A stretch of 64,000 nucleotides of DNA from Anolis sagrei (taxonomy: Eukaryota; Chordata; Lepidosauria; Squamata; Anolidae): positions 175,544,117-175,608,116 of the forward strand of contig NC_090022.1 of assembly GCF_037176765.1 (NCBI RefSeq). Direction: 5' to 3'. Each line of letters starts with the position of its first letter. The first letter of the stretch is position 1. Below, in pieces: positions 33,971-42,621 of this stretch. The notes under the pieces are model-generated. The model saw only the letters and a program-made list of their open reading frames with translations, searched no databases and was not told the DNA's origin. The position numbers and the translations under genes are program-made.

Positions 33971-34540
33971 TCTATATAAATAAAAATGCAATGTTCGTTT
34001 GTGATATTCACAGAACTCAAAAACCACTGGATGAATTGACACCAAATTTGGACACAATACACCTATCAGGCCAATGTATGTGCTTCACTCAAAAAAATTG
34101 ATTTTGTCATTCGGGAGTTGTAATTGCTGGGATTTATAGTTCACCTACAATCAAAGAACATTCTGAACTCCACCAATGATGGAACTGAACCAATCTTGGG
34201 ACACAGAACTCCCATGATCAACAGAAAACACTACTAGAGTTTGGTGGGCATTGACGTTGAGTTTGGGACTTGTAGTTCATCTACATCCAGATATCACTGT
34301 GGACTCAAACAATGATGGATCTGGACCAAACTCTACACGAATACTCAATATGCCCAAAAGTGAACATTGGTGGAGTTTGGAGAAAATAGAATCTTGACAT
34401 TTGGGAGTTGTAGTTGCTGGGATTTATAGTTCACCTACAATCACAGAGCATTCTGAACCCCACCCATGACAGAATTGGGCCAAACCTTCCACACAGAACC
34501 CCCATGTGGGCCACAGCAATGCGTGACAGGGAATGGCTAG
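33971..34540 (+). mobile_element. Helitron-like element inside L2
   Basis: It starts TCTATATAAATAAAAATG after A and ends CTAG before T, the A/T insertion rule of Helitrons, with GGGCCACAGCAATGCGTGAC as the 3' stem region. It lies inside an L2 copy, so its ends are fixed precisely. Confidence 0.78.
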
Positions 34541-34917
34541 TATAATATAAAACCATAACAGAATCAATACAAGTATAAATCATTATTGTCTCCTTGTTAA
34601 AATATTGTCCAGTCCCATCGTCTAGCCGTTCCATTTTCCTATGTCTGTTAGTCTGCATTTCCAAATGCTTGCTCAAAAAGCAACAACTTGACTTTTTTCC
34701 GAAATGTTAAAAGGGAGGGGGCCGATCTAATATCCCTAGGGAGGGCGTTCCATAGTCGAGGGGCCACCACTGAGAAGGCGCTGTCTCTCGTCCCCGCCAG
34801 GCGTACTTGTGACTAAGGCGGGATCGAGAGCAGGGGCTCCCCAAATGATCTTAAGGTCCTAGATGGTTCATAAGGGGAGATGCGTTCGAATAGATAGGTT
34901 GCACCAAAACCGTTTAC

Positions 34918-35053
34918 GGCAGTGGTTCTCAACCTGGGGTCCCCAGATGTTTTTGGCCTTCAACTCCCAGAAATCCTAACAGCTGGTAAACTGACTGGGA
35001 TTTCTGGGAGTTGTAGGCAAAAACATCTGGGGATCCCAGGTTGAGAACCACTG
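34918..35053. mobile_element. Palindromic hAT-type MITE (CAGTGGTTCTCAACCTGGGG)
   Basis: Terminal inverted repeats of about 60 bp (CAGTGGTTCTCAACCTGGGG and its complement) carry AACTCCCAGAAATCC inside. The flanks GTTTACGG and GTTTAGGG are an 8-bp duplication with one change. Inserted in L2. Confidence 0.8.
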
Positions 35054-35374
35054 GTTTAGGGCTTGATAGGCTAAAGCCAGCACTTTGAATTTGCAAAGAA
35101 GGGAAGGTTACAAAAGCCACATAAAATGTTTGAAAGAAGCAAAACGTGTAGTGCAGGAGCAGGAATCCAGAATTTCCCAGACAACTAGGAAACAACAGCA
35201 AATAATTTCCACCAGTGGTACGTAGTAGAGAAAATAGCCAAGGTTGTCAAAGGGAGGCGATTTGCAGTTGTCAGAAAGGCCAAGAGTTTGTGGGAAGTAC
35301 AAGACAGGCAGGGGAGGGTATTCTAAACCTTCCTAACTGGTGGTTTAATGGCCTTTCTGGTTTCCTTCCTTCAG

Positions 35375-35632
35375 CATCAACCCGGAAACTCTATGAGAAG
35401 AAAATCCATGAATATGAGAACAAGCTGAAGCAGCAGGGTTCTGTAGTAGGTGCCCCAACAACTGAGCCAAGTGAGAAGAAACGGGCAAAACCCAGAAGTA
35501 GCTCTGTCAAAGACAAATGTCCCATATCTATACATATTTCTACTTACACAGATTCAAGGACCATCCAATACATCACCCCAGAGGCCTACAGGAATTCTGG
35601 AACCACGGAAAACCACATCTCGCAGCAAGCAG
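35375..35632 (+). CDS. LEM gene exon 4: LEM2 second half and linker
   Basis: The acceptor TTCCTTCCTTCAG and donor G|GTGAGA are both phase 1; 86 codons. Encodes (A)STRKLYEKKIHEYENKLKQ, then a hydrophilic linker with a basic cluster SEKKRAKPRSSSVKDK and later TIQYITPEAYRNSGTTENH. The basic stretch could serve nuclear targeting (inference). Upstream, 35100-35370 is open but has no exon signal. Confidence 0.88.
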
Positions 35633-35868
35633 GTGAGAACGATTTTAGACAGATTTCCCTACCTGACAGGTTGGGGTAAGGATAGAGAAGTAAAATGGAG
35701 GAGGAGTGGCATTATTAATGCAGGGTGGAGATTGTTCAGCTCTTCAAATGTTGTTGCAATAGTTCCCCTTGCCACTGGCTACTCTGCTGGGGAATACAAT
35801 TTGGAAGGCAGGATAAGTCTTACAAGTGAGTAGAGATGTATGCAATGGATGCGCAGTGTCTAAGGCTC

Positions 35869-36001
35869 CTTCCACACTCTCCTTATATCCCAGGATCTGA
35901 TCCCAGATTTTCTGATCCCAGATTATCTGGCAGTGGAGACTCATATAATCCAGTTTAAAGCAGATAATATGGGATCAAATTCTGGAATAAAGGGCAATGT
36001 A
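35869..36001. mobile_element. Palindromic MITE split by mariner
   Basis: CTCCTTATATCCCAGGATCT opens the MITE. The inverse end AAGGGCAATGTA is cut at its TA by the mariner at 36002 and resumes as TAGAAGGAGG at 37305. Confidence 0.65.
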
Positions 36002-37304
36002 CAGGGTGAAGCAGCATAACTTCCTTTTTTAAAATGCGCACCATTCAGTCGGTTGAAGACGTAGCGGACCGCTAGTGGTCTCGTTTGAGAGGCGGGAGTA
36101 TAAAGTTTGTCCTGACACAGTTCAGTCGGCATCATGCATTGGAACATTGAGGAGTGTGCTTTTGCTGTTAAGGCCTACTTTTCGAGCTATGTTCTGTGAT
36201 TGCAACCCAACGTGCCTTTCGGAATTGCTTTAATTTAGCCCCATTGGCCCCCGTCCCGGTCCAGAAATCAATTGTGACGTGGGTCACTACATTCAGACAA
36301 ACTGCAAGTAAGACAAGACGAAGAACTGGAGTCCCTCGGCCCATTAGATCACCTAAGGACATTGAGATAGTGAGAGCTTCAATGTTGCGATCACCAATGC
36401 GTTCTGCGCGCAAACATGCATCTGCCCTTGGACTTTCTGATGGTTCTGTGAGGAGAATTCTTCATGATGATCTTCATTTCCATCCTTACAAGATGGTGAT
36501 TGTGCAGGAACTGTCTGAACATGACTTGTTCTCGGAGGAACGTGTTTGAGGTTCTTCTCGAAGTCGTTCCTAAGGGTGCTATTGTTTTTTTTAGTGATGA
36601 AGCCCATTTTCATTTGTGTGGATCCGTCAACAAACAAAACATGCGCTACTGGACTGACAACAATCCTCAAGAATTGCATCAAAGGCCTTTGCATTCACCT
36701 AAAATCACAGTGTGGTGTGCAGTTTCCTCAGCAGGAATTATTGCTCCCTGGTTCTTTGAGGAAAAAGAAGTTGCAGTGACAGTGAATTTGGACCGGTATG
36801 TAAACATGTTACAGGATTTTTTTCCCCATGGCTAGATGGGTTGGACTTAGGGGACATTTGGTTCCAACAAGACAGTGCAACTGCACACACTTCAAGAGCA
36901 TCAGTGGCTATTTTGAAGGATCACTTCCCTGAGCGCCTCATCTCAATTAGGGGGGATTTGGAGTGGCCAGTCCTCTCTCCAGATTTGGCCCCTTGTGATT
37001 TTTTTTTCTATGGGGTTTTTGAAATCTTGTGTTTATGTGAACTGTCCAAGGACCCTACAAGACTTGAAGACCAACGTCCAGGAAGAAATTGCCAACATAA
37101 TGCCTGCTATGCTGGCAAGAGTCATGACAAACACCAGAAATCGGTTTACTCAGTGTATGGAGAACAGGGGACGTCACCTACCTAATTTGATCTTCAAAAC
37201 TACGTAAAACAAAACTTTAGGTTTATTCATTATAAAAAAAATTCTGATTCATACAATGGGTTTTATTAAGTTTTGAAAAAAGGAAGTTATGCTGCTGCAC
37301 CCTG
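36002..37304 (+). mobile_element. Mariner-like DNA transposon, near complete, with intact TIRs
   Basis: A 1303-bp element between TA dinucleotides (36000-36001, 37305-37306). TIRs of about 30 bp differ at one position (CAGGGTGAAGCAGCATAACT left; CAGGGTGCAGCAGCATAACT right). The transposase remnant has an N-terminal helix-turn-helix part (NIEECAFAVKAYF; SARKHASALGLSDGSVRRIL) and a catalytic core with FSDEAHFHL, WFQQDSATAHTS and LSPDLAPCDFF. About 36 residues separate the second and third aspartates. It ends RHLPNLIFKTT. The frame is broken at a minimum of four places (near 36192, 36525, 36833 and 37000), so this copy cannot encode a whole transposase. Confidence 0.9.
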
Positions 37305-37392
37305 TAGAAGGAGGTTGCATTATGTCTTGGGGCATAGTGGACAACCTCCAACATCATTCTAAGCTTTCCCAAATTTGTTCTGTTGCTTTCAG

Positions 37393-37476
37393 GTCTCAAC
37401 TTTAAAAGTATATGCTTAACAGAATATGACCACCCTCCCAGAACTGAGGACTATTGTTCTAACAATGGAAATGAAG
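37393..37476 (+). CDS. LEM gene exon 5: linker
   Basis: The acceptor TCTGTTGCTTTCAG and donor G|GTAGGT are both phase 1; 28 codons. Encodes (G)LNFKSICLTEYDHPPRTEDY then CSNNGNE. No recognised domain. It is included because the reading frame, strong splice sites and matching phase agree with its neighbours. Confidence 0.72.
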
Positions 37477-37539
37477 GTAGGTTTCATCAGGGAAGTGGGT
37501 TATGTTATGCAGTGAAAATTAAGAAAACTTTACTTGTAG

Positions 37540-37735
37540 TTTTTATTACTGTCTGCTTTCAAGTCATTTCTAACCCATGGCAGCTCTATAATGGGGTTTT
37601 CTTGGAAAGACTGTGCAGAAGACAGTTTCCACTGCCTTCTTCTAAGGCAGAGAAAATGTGACTTGCCCAAGGTCAACCATCAGTCTCATAGCTGGATAAG
37701 GATTAAAAAGAGCATTTCAAAGATATTTTAATATG
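37540..37735 (-). mobile_element. tRNA-derived SINE (squamate MIR-like)
   Basis: Antisense, with CAAGTCATTTCTAACCCATG, ATGGGGTTTTCTTGGAAAGA, GACTTGCCCAAGGTCAACC; the 5' head is decayed. Confidence 0.55.
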
Positions 37736-37741
37736 CTAGAC

Positions 37742-38710
37742 AAGGGGTCCTCAAACTACGGTCCGGGGGGCGGATCCGGCCCGCTGAGGGCATTTATCAT
37801 TTCCGAAAAAGGAAAGAGCATTCAGAAAGCAAATCAAGAGCAGCAGCGGTTCAGAAGCTTCTAGTGCCAGAAGTAGAGCGATTTGAGCTTAAGCAATACA
37901 AGAGCGGAGTCAAGCTTAAGAGTTATGTTGTTGTTGTTCATTCGTTCAGTCGTCTCCGACTCTTCGTAACCTCATGGACCAGCCCACGCCAGAGCTCCCT
38001 GTCGGCCGTCACCACTCCCAGCTCCTTCAAGGTCAGTCCAGTCACTTCAAGGATGCCATCCATCCATCTTGCCCTTGGTTGGCCCCTCTTCCTTTTGCCT
38101 TCCAGTTTCCCCAGCATAATTGTCTTCTTTAGGCTTTGCTGTCTCCTCATGATGTGGCCAAAGTACTTCAACTTTGTCTCTAGTATCCTTCCCTCCAGTG
38201 AGCAGCCGGGCTTTATTTTCTGGAGGATGGACTGGTTGGATCTTCTCCCAATCCAAGGCATTCTCAGAACTTTCCTCCAGCACCACAGTTCAAAAGCATC
38301 GATCTTCCTTCGCTCAGCCTTCCCTAAGGTCCAGCTCTCACATCCGTAGGTTACTACAGGGAATACCATGGCTTTGACTATGCGGATCTTTGTTGCCAGT
38401 CTGATGTCTCTACTCTTCACTATTTTATCGAGACTGGACATTGCTCTCCTCCCAAGAAGTAAGCGTCTTCTGATTTCCTGGCCACAGTCTGCATCTGCAG
38501 TAATCTTTGCACCTAGCAAGAGTTATACAAGACCTTATTCAAAGAACTACAAATTTATGTCGAACACAAATTTGGGGGGCCCTGCCCAGGCAGAGACCGG
38601 CCAAACCCAAAAAAAGGATCCGGAACACCTGGCGAGAGAGCAAGCGCCAAAGAAGATTTGCTAATTTTTCCCAAAATAAAATCTCACCAAGTTGAAGGAA
38701 AACCACCGAG
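37742..38710 (+). mobile_element. Fossil interspersed element (second copy at 44.5-45.6 kb), interrupted by BovB
   Basis: 37742-37795 is a hAT-family scrap (GGGGTCCTCAAACTACGG). From about 37800 the sequence matches parts of the LTR-like fossil at 44.5-45.6 kb and is interrupted by the BovB fragment. Broken; family not assigned. Confidence 0.4.
37927..38517 (-). mobile_element. RTE-BovB LINE 3' end with 9-bp TSD
   Basis: The minus strand is open for 193 codons (38519-37938) and encodes the RTE-BovB C-terminus: LDKIVKSRDIRLATKIRIVK, VVTYGCESWTLGKAERRKID, FELWCWRKVLRMPWIGRRSN, RKRGQPRARWMDGILEVTGL and LWRGLVHEVTKSRRRLNE. The tail is (CAA)n-like. The target duplication AAGAGTTAT is at 37918-37926 and 38518-38526. 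A related unoccupied site exists near 45388. The long open frame suggests a young insertion. Confidence 0.93.
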
Positions 38711-38800
38711 ATTTTATTTCATTGCATTTAAAGAAATGTTACCCTCTCTGGCTCCGACCTTTGATTTTCACTGTTTCATCCCTTTTTATTTCCGTCACAG

Positions 38801-38935
38801 AAGCAAGGACAGAAGAACACAACACAAGCCTCCCTGCCGTAACTTCACAGGTCTTCCCAAATATTCCCATTGCCGAGGTGATCCCAGTGAAAAGTTCTGG
38901 CATTTCAGGTGTTCAATGGAAAGCACCCGAATCTG
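38801..38935 (+). CDS. LEM gene exon 6: linker
   Basis: The acceptor TATTTCCGTCACAG and donor G|GTAAAT are both phase 1; 45 codons. Encodes (E)ARTEEHNTSLPAVTSQVFP, NIPIAEVIPVKSSGISGVQ and WKAPES. The PIAEVI run recalls the PIAET segment of LAP2, a weak similarity. A second copy lies at 47797. Confidence 0.78.
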
Positions 38936-39404
38936 GTAAATGCTACAAACACATCCACACAAAAGGGAAGAGGGGCAGAGGTAGACATTTCCCTGTAGGC
39001 TGGTGGGAGATGTAGTTCTAAAGATTCAGTTCAGCCCTCACAGGCCACTTTCCCCTCTAGAGGGCGCCCACATAAAGAGGGATTTCTAGAGCATCCCTTG
39101 CATTATTTTGGTTTAGAATTCAATCAGGGATTTTATTGACACAGAGACCAAGCACATTCTTCGTTTACTGCTTTTGCAAAGCGCACTATACACTGTTACA
39201 GAGACTGAGGATTAAATAGATATATATGACTGCCTACAATGTTAAGCCAATAAGCATTTTTGTGTTGTTGGGGTTTTTTTTAGTAAGGGTTACTACCTGA
39301 AATGGAACAAAAGATAGGTGATTCTTTTCATATTGAATGCAAAATAATCTCAGAAGATTGAAGCGCGTCTTAAACAATATCTGGCAATTTTGTATTACTG
39401 CATC

Positions 39405-39483
39405 AGTAATGTTGCTGTGTGTCTTCAAGTCATTTCTGACTTATGGCAACTCTAAAATGAACCTCTTAATTTTCCTTGTTCAG
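39405..39483 (-). mobile_element. tRNA-derived SINE fragment (MIR-like)
   Basis: GTGTCTTCAAGTCATTTCTG, ACTTATGGCAACTCTAAAAT and TTGTTCAGAGGGATTTTTGCC align to the body of the SINE in antisense. It ends at the Sauria SINE. Confidence 0.55.
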
Positions 39484-39513
39484 AGGGATTTTTGCCTTTG
39501 AGTGTGTGTAAAG
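39484..39513 (+). CDS. Candidate 30-nt mini-exon made of two SINEs
   Basis: The acceptor TTTTCCTTGTTCAG and donor G|GTAAGT give a phase 1/1 exon of (E)GFLPLSVCK. Its left part matches antisense MIR-like SINE and its donor comes from the TAAAGGTAA edge of the Sauria SINE. So it may be a chance pair of splice sites or a real SINE exonization. Present in both duplicate blocks. Confidence 0.25.
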
Positions 39514-40160
39514 GTAAGTGTTTCCCCTTAACATTAAGTCTAGTCATGCCCAACTCTGGGGGGTGGTGCTCATCTCCATTTCTAAGCCGAAGAGCTGGCA
39601 TTGTCTATAGACACCCCCAAGGGCATGTGGCCAGCATGACAGCATGGAGTGCCATTACCTTCCCAACGAGGCAGTACCTATTGATGTACTCACATTTGCA
39701 TGTTTCTGAACTGCTGGGTTGGCAGGAACTGGGGCTAACAGCAGGAGCCAGGCCCGTAGCCAGGATTTCGTTTCGGGGGGGGGGGCTAAAAAAATTTTCA
39801 GGAGGGGTTTCAGGGGGGCTGTGTTTCGCGGGGGCTGAGTCTGAGTGAAAGAGGGTCTAGCCTAGCAAACCTTTTGTATCGTTATCCCAATACCCCCATG
39901 CATATGGGATATATTGAGTATGGTGATCAAATCATATGAATAAACATAACAGTTTAAATAATGCACCAGTAAGGCCTTTTCGCGAACCACCATGAGAATT
40001 TCGGGGGGGGGGGAGGCTGAATGAAGCCCCTCAAGCCCCCCCCCCCCCCCCCCCCGGCTACATGCCTGGCAGGAGCTCACCTTGTCTTCTAGATTTGGAC
40101 TGCTGACCTTCCACGCAGCAAGTTCAGCAGCTCAGTGGTTTAATCCATTACACCACCACA
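39505..40160 (-). mobile_element. Sauria SINE interrupted by hAT-type MITE
   Basis: Antisense Sauria SINE (CTTAACATTAAGTCTAGTCATG-type tail, CTCATCTCCATTTCTAAGCC, GGCCAGCATGACAGCATGGA) is split at the TSD GCAGGAGC and resumes at 40069 (AGCTCACCTTGTCTTC, GCAGCTCAGTGGTTTAATCC). Confidence 0.8.
39749..40068 (+). mobile_element. hAT-type MITE with perfect 8-bp TSD
   Basis: The ends CAGGCCCGTAGCCAGGATT and GGCTACATGCCTG are inverted. The target duplication GCAGGAGC lies at 39741-39748 and 40069-40076. The interior has long G and C runs and the shared core GCATATGGGATATATTGAGT. Confidence 0.88.
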
Positions 40161-40164
40161 AATC

Positions 40165-40800
40165 CTATTGAGTGCATGTACACTGTCAAATTAATGCAGT
40201 TTGACACCACTTCCTGATGAGGTGGTACATATTAATATGGTTATTAATACAGTTTTTTACTGTTTTAATGAATGTTTTACTTATTGTTTTAATTGTTATT
40301 ATATTGCTCTGTTACATGTAGTGGCATTGAATTGCTGCCAAGCGTAAGGCGTCTTGAGTCCCCCCTCAGGGGTTGAGAAGGAATGGGATAGAAATACCGG
40401 AAATGAATAAATACATACATGCTCACCCTTATATGTTTCCAAACTGCAAGGTTGGCAGAAGCTGGGGCTAACAGCAGGAGCTCACCTCATCTCCAGATTC
40501 AAACTGGCGACCTTCCAGTCAGCAAGTTAAGCAGCTCAGTGGTTTAATCCATTACGTCACCACGAATCCTATTGAGTGCATGTACATTGTCGAATTAATG
40601 CAGTTCGATACCACTTCACCTGTCATGGTTCAGTTCTATAAAATCAAGGGAGTTACAGCTTTACAAGGGTTTTTTTTTTCAGAGAGTGCTTTTTTTCAGA
40701 CAGTCTTTTTGCCTCACCCAACTGCATCTTCCATGATTCCACAGCACTGACCCATGGCAGTTAAAATGGTGTCAGCGTGCAATAATTTCTGAAGTGTAGA
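40165..40800. mobile_element. MITE (TGACACCACTTTAACTGCCATGG family) with L2 tail and SINE nested
   Basis: Two halves of a TGCATGTACACTGTCAAATT...ATGGCAGTTAAAATGGTGTC MITE flank an L2 3' tail (40228-40425, GGCATTGAATTGCTGCCAAG) and a partial antisense Sauria SINE (40440-40560). The stretch 40175-40215 is repeated at 40575-40615. Confidence 0.5.
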
Positions 40801-40918
40801 TGTGCCTTTTGACTTCTGCTCAGGAAGTGTGACTCACCGAATATCAACCAGTGGGTCTCCATGGCTAAGCAGTAATGCAAACCTAGATCTGCAGTCACAG
40901 TCCACCACTCAAATCATT

Positions 40919-41064
40919 GTATTGTCGAAGGCTTTCATGGCTGGAGTCACTAGGTTCTTGTGGGTTTTTTCGGGCTATAGGGCCATGTTCTAGAGGCAGG
41001 CGAAACGTCAGGAGAAATGCCTCTAGAACATGGCCCTATAGCCCGAAAAAACCCACAAGAACCT
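40919..41064. mobile_element. Penelope-like hairpin copy with 12-bp TSD
   Basis: A 146-bp insertion of two inverted arms (GGGCTATAGGGCCATGTTCT and its complement), starting GTATTGTCGAAGGC. The target duplication ACTCAAATCATT is at 40907-40918 and 41065-41076; the paralogous units at 41.9, 42.66 and 49.7 kb show the empty site. Confidence 0.75.
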
Positions 41065-41532
41065 ACTCAAATCATTACATCACACTGACTCCTACTGAAT
41101 CAAAACACTGTTTCTGCAGATTTAGGATTCAAACTGCATACAAAATACAAAGCACAATACTATAATAACACAAGTAGCCTCCAGAAACCTGCCATTTCTG
41201 CGGCTTGTGTACTCCACAAAGGTGGGGGAGACTGAAGAAGGCACACTTGGCACCCAGGGCTTTCTGCCATGACCACCATTGTACCCTGATGTGATTATCA
41301 TGGACCTCAGCATCTGCCTTATTTGATATCCATAAAGAGTCCTGGGACCAAATTCCTGTGGATACCGAGAACCCAATGTATGTTCTGAGAAATTCCACAA
41401 ACAATATAACAATACAGGAAAGTACACTAATATTCCCAATTCACATGTCTATGAAATGGGGGAATCCCTTTTGCTTAGAAGCTTTCCAAAGTCTTTGCCT
41501 GAGCATATTTTATTATTGGCTCTTTTTATCAG

Positions 41533-41853
41533 GGCCGATACAGGCCAAGACTCCTCGGAGGGGGAAGACTCTGCTTCCAGTGTCCCAGTACAAATGGCAA
41601 GAGCTGACGGAGATGAGGGATTTGCTCCTTGCGGAGCCTGAAGTGCAACCTCCCTCAAGCAAACCATCAGGCCCAGCTGTGAGATCTCTTTCCCCTCAAT
41701 GGGCTGGACATCTGGGAAGCGGTTCAGCTCACCCTCATCATCAACAGCAGCTCCCAGATCATCCAACGCCTGACCTTGGCAAAAGAGCGGCACAAACCGC
41801 AGTCCAAGACTCTCCTTTTGGGAAACTTCACCTTCCGGAGACGCCAGAACCAG
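41533..41853 (+). CDS. LEM gene exon C1
   Basis: The acceptor CTCTTTTTATCAG and donor G|GTAGGC are both phase 1; 107 codons. Encodes GPIQAKTPRRGKTLLPVSQY, KWQELTEMRDLLLAEPEVQ, then a proline/serine-rich part and SAHPHHQQQLPDHPTPDLGK, ending LPETPEP. The AKTPRRGK start recalls the RAKTP segment after the LAP2 LEM domain (weak). No known fold. Open in this frame in all five copies, while the other plus-strand frames contain stops. Confidence 0.72.
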
Positions 41854-41857
41854 GTAG

Positions 41858-42621
41858 GCTAAGCAGCAATTCAAACCCAGATCTGCATTCACAGTCCAAC
41901 ACTCAAATCATTACAACACACTGACTGCAGAAGTCTGCCATTTCCACAGTAGGAATACTTCACAAAGGTGGGGGTGACTGAAGAAGGCACACTTGGCACC
42001 CAGGGCTTGCTGCCACCACTACCACCATCGTACCCCGAGATGATTATCATGGACCTTAGCATCTGTCTTACTTGGTATCCATAAAGAATCCTGGGACCAA
42101 ACTCCTGTGGATACCAAGGACCCAATGTATGTTCTGAGAAATTCCACAAATGCACACATAACAATACAGAAAAGCACAATAATATTCCCAATTCACATGC
42201 CTATGTAATGGGGGAACCCCTTTTGCTTAGAAGCTTTCCAAAGTCTTTGCCTGAGCATATTTTATTATCGGCTCATTTTATCAGGGCCGATAGAGGCCAA
42301 GACTCCTCGGAGGGAGAAGAGTCTGCTCCCAAAGTCCACAGATGGGTCCCAGTACACATGGCAAGAGCTGACGGAGATGAGGGATTTGCTCCTTGCGGAG
42401 GCTGAGGTGCAACCTCCCTCAAGCAAACCATCAGGCCCAGCTGTGAGATCTCTTTCCCCTCAATGGGCCGGACATCTGGGAAGCGATTCAGCTCACCCTC
42501 ATCATCAACAGCAGCTCCCAGATCATCCAACGCCTGACCTTGGCAAAAGAGCGGCACAAACCGCAGTCCAAGACTCTCCTTTTGGGAAACTTCACGTTCC
42601 GGAGACGCCAGAACCAGGTAG
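41858..42621 (+). repeat. Exon-C tandem unit 2
   Basis: A 764-bp unit, head-to-tail with units 1 and 3, more than 90% identical to unit 3. Junctions at GGCTAAGCAG join the intron just after exon C to the upstream part of the next unit. Confidence 0.9.
42285..42617 (+). CDS. LEM gene exon C2
   Basis: Acceptor TTTTATCAG and donor G|GTAGGC, phase 1/1, 111 codons; it has four codons more than C1 (KSTDG region). Encodes GPIEAKTPRREKSLLPKSTD, GSQYTWQELTEMRDLLLAEA, ending VPETPEP. Confidence 0.72.

Larger units (their letters stand above)
33846..35095 (-). mobile_element. L2 LINE 3' end, interrupted by Helitron and hAT
   Basis: The 3' tail lies at 33846-33970 (GCCTTTCTCAGCCCGCAGGC); the body continues at 34541-34917 (GAGGGCGTTCCATAGTCGAG, GGCCACCACTGAGAAGGC) and 35054-35095. 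It is broken by the Helitron at 33971 and the hAT MITE at 34918. Confidence 0.8.
38722..39574 (+). repeat. Segmental duplicate, copy 1 (matches 47,715-48,572)
   Basis: About 855 bp holding a linker exon, the mini-exon candidate and part of a Sauria SINE; roughly 96% identical to the block at 47,715. The left edge is at TTTCATTGCATTTAAAG, the right edge within the SINE at GGTGGTGCTCAT. Confidence 0.9.
40863..41857 (+). repeat. Exon-C tandem unit 1
   Basis: Starts at GGCTAAGCAG and ends at the next GGCTAAGCAG junction. It holds exon C1, a ~90-bp segment absent from units 2 and 3 (TTTCTGCAGATTTAGGATTC) and a Penelope-like insertion. Confidence 0.88.

Noticed and set aside
41449-41892. 147-codon minus-strand ORF over exon C1 (similar at 42273-42656 and 43037-43372)
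   Set aside because: It is the shadow of the exon: splice signals and phase agree with the plus strand in all five copies.
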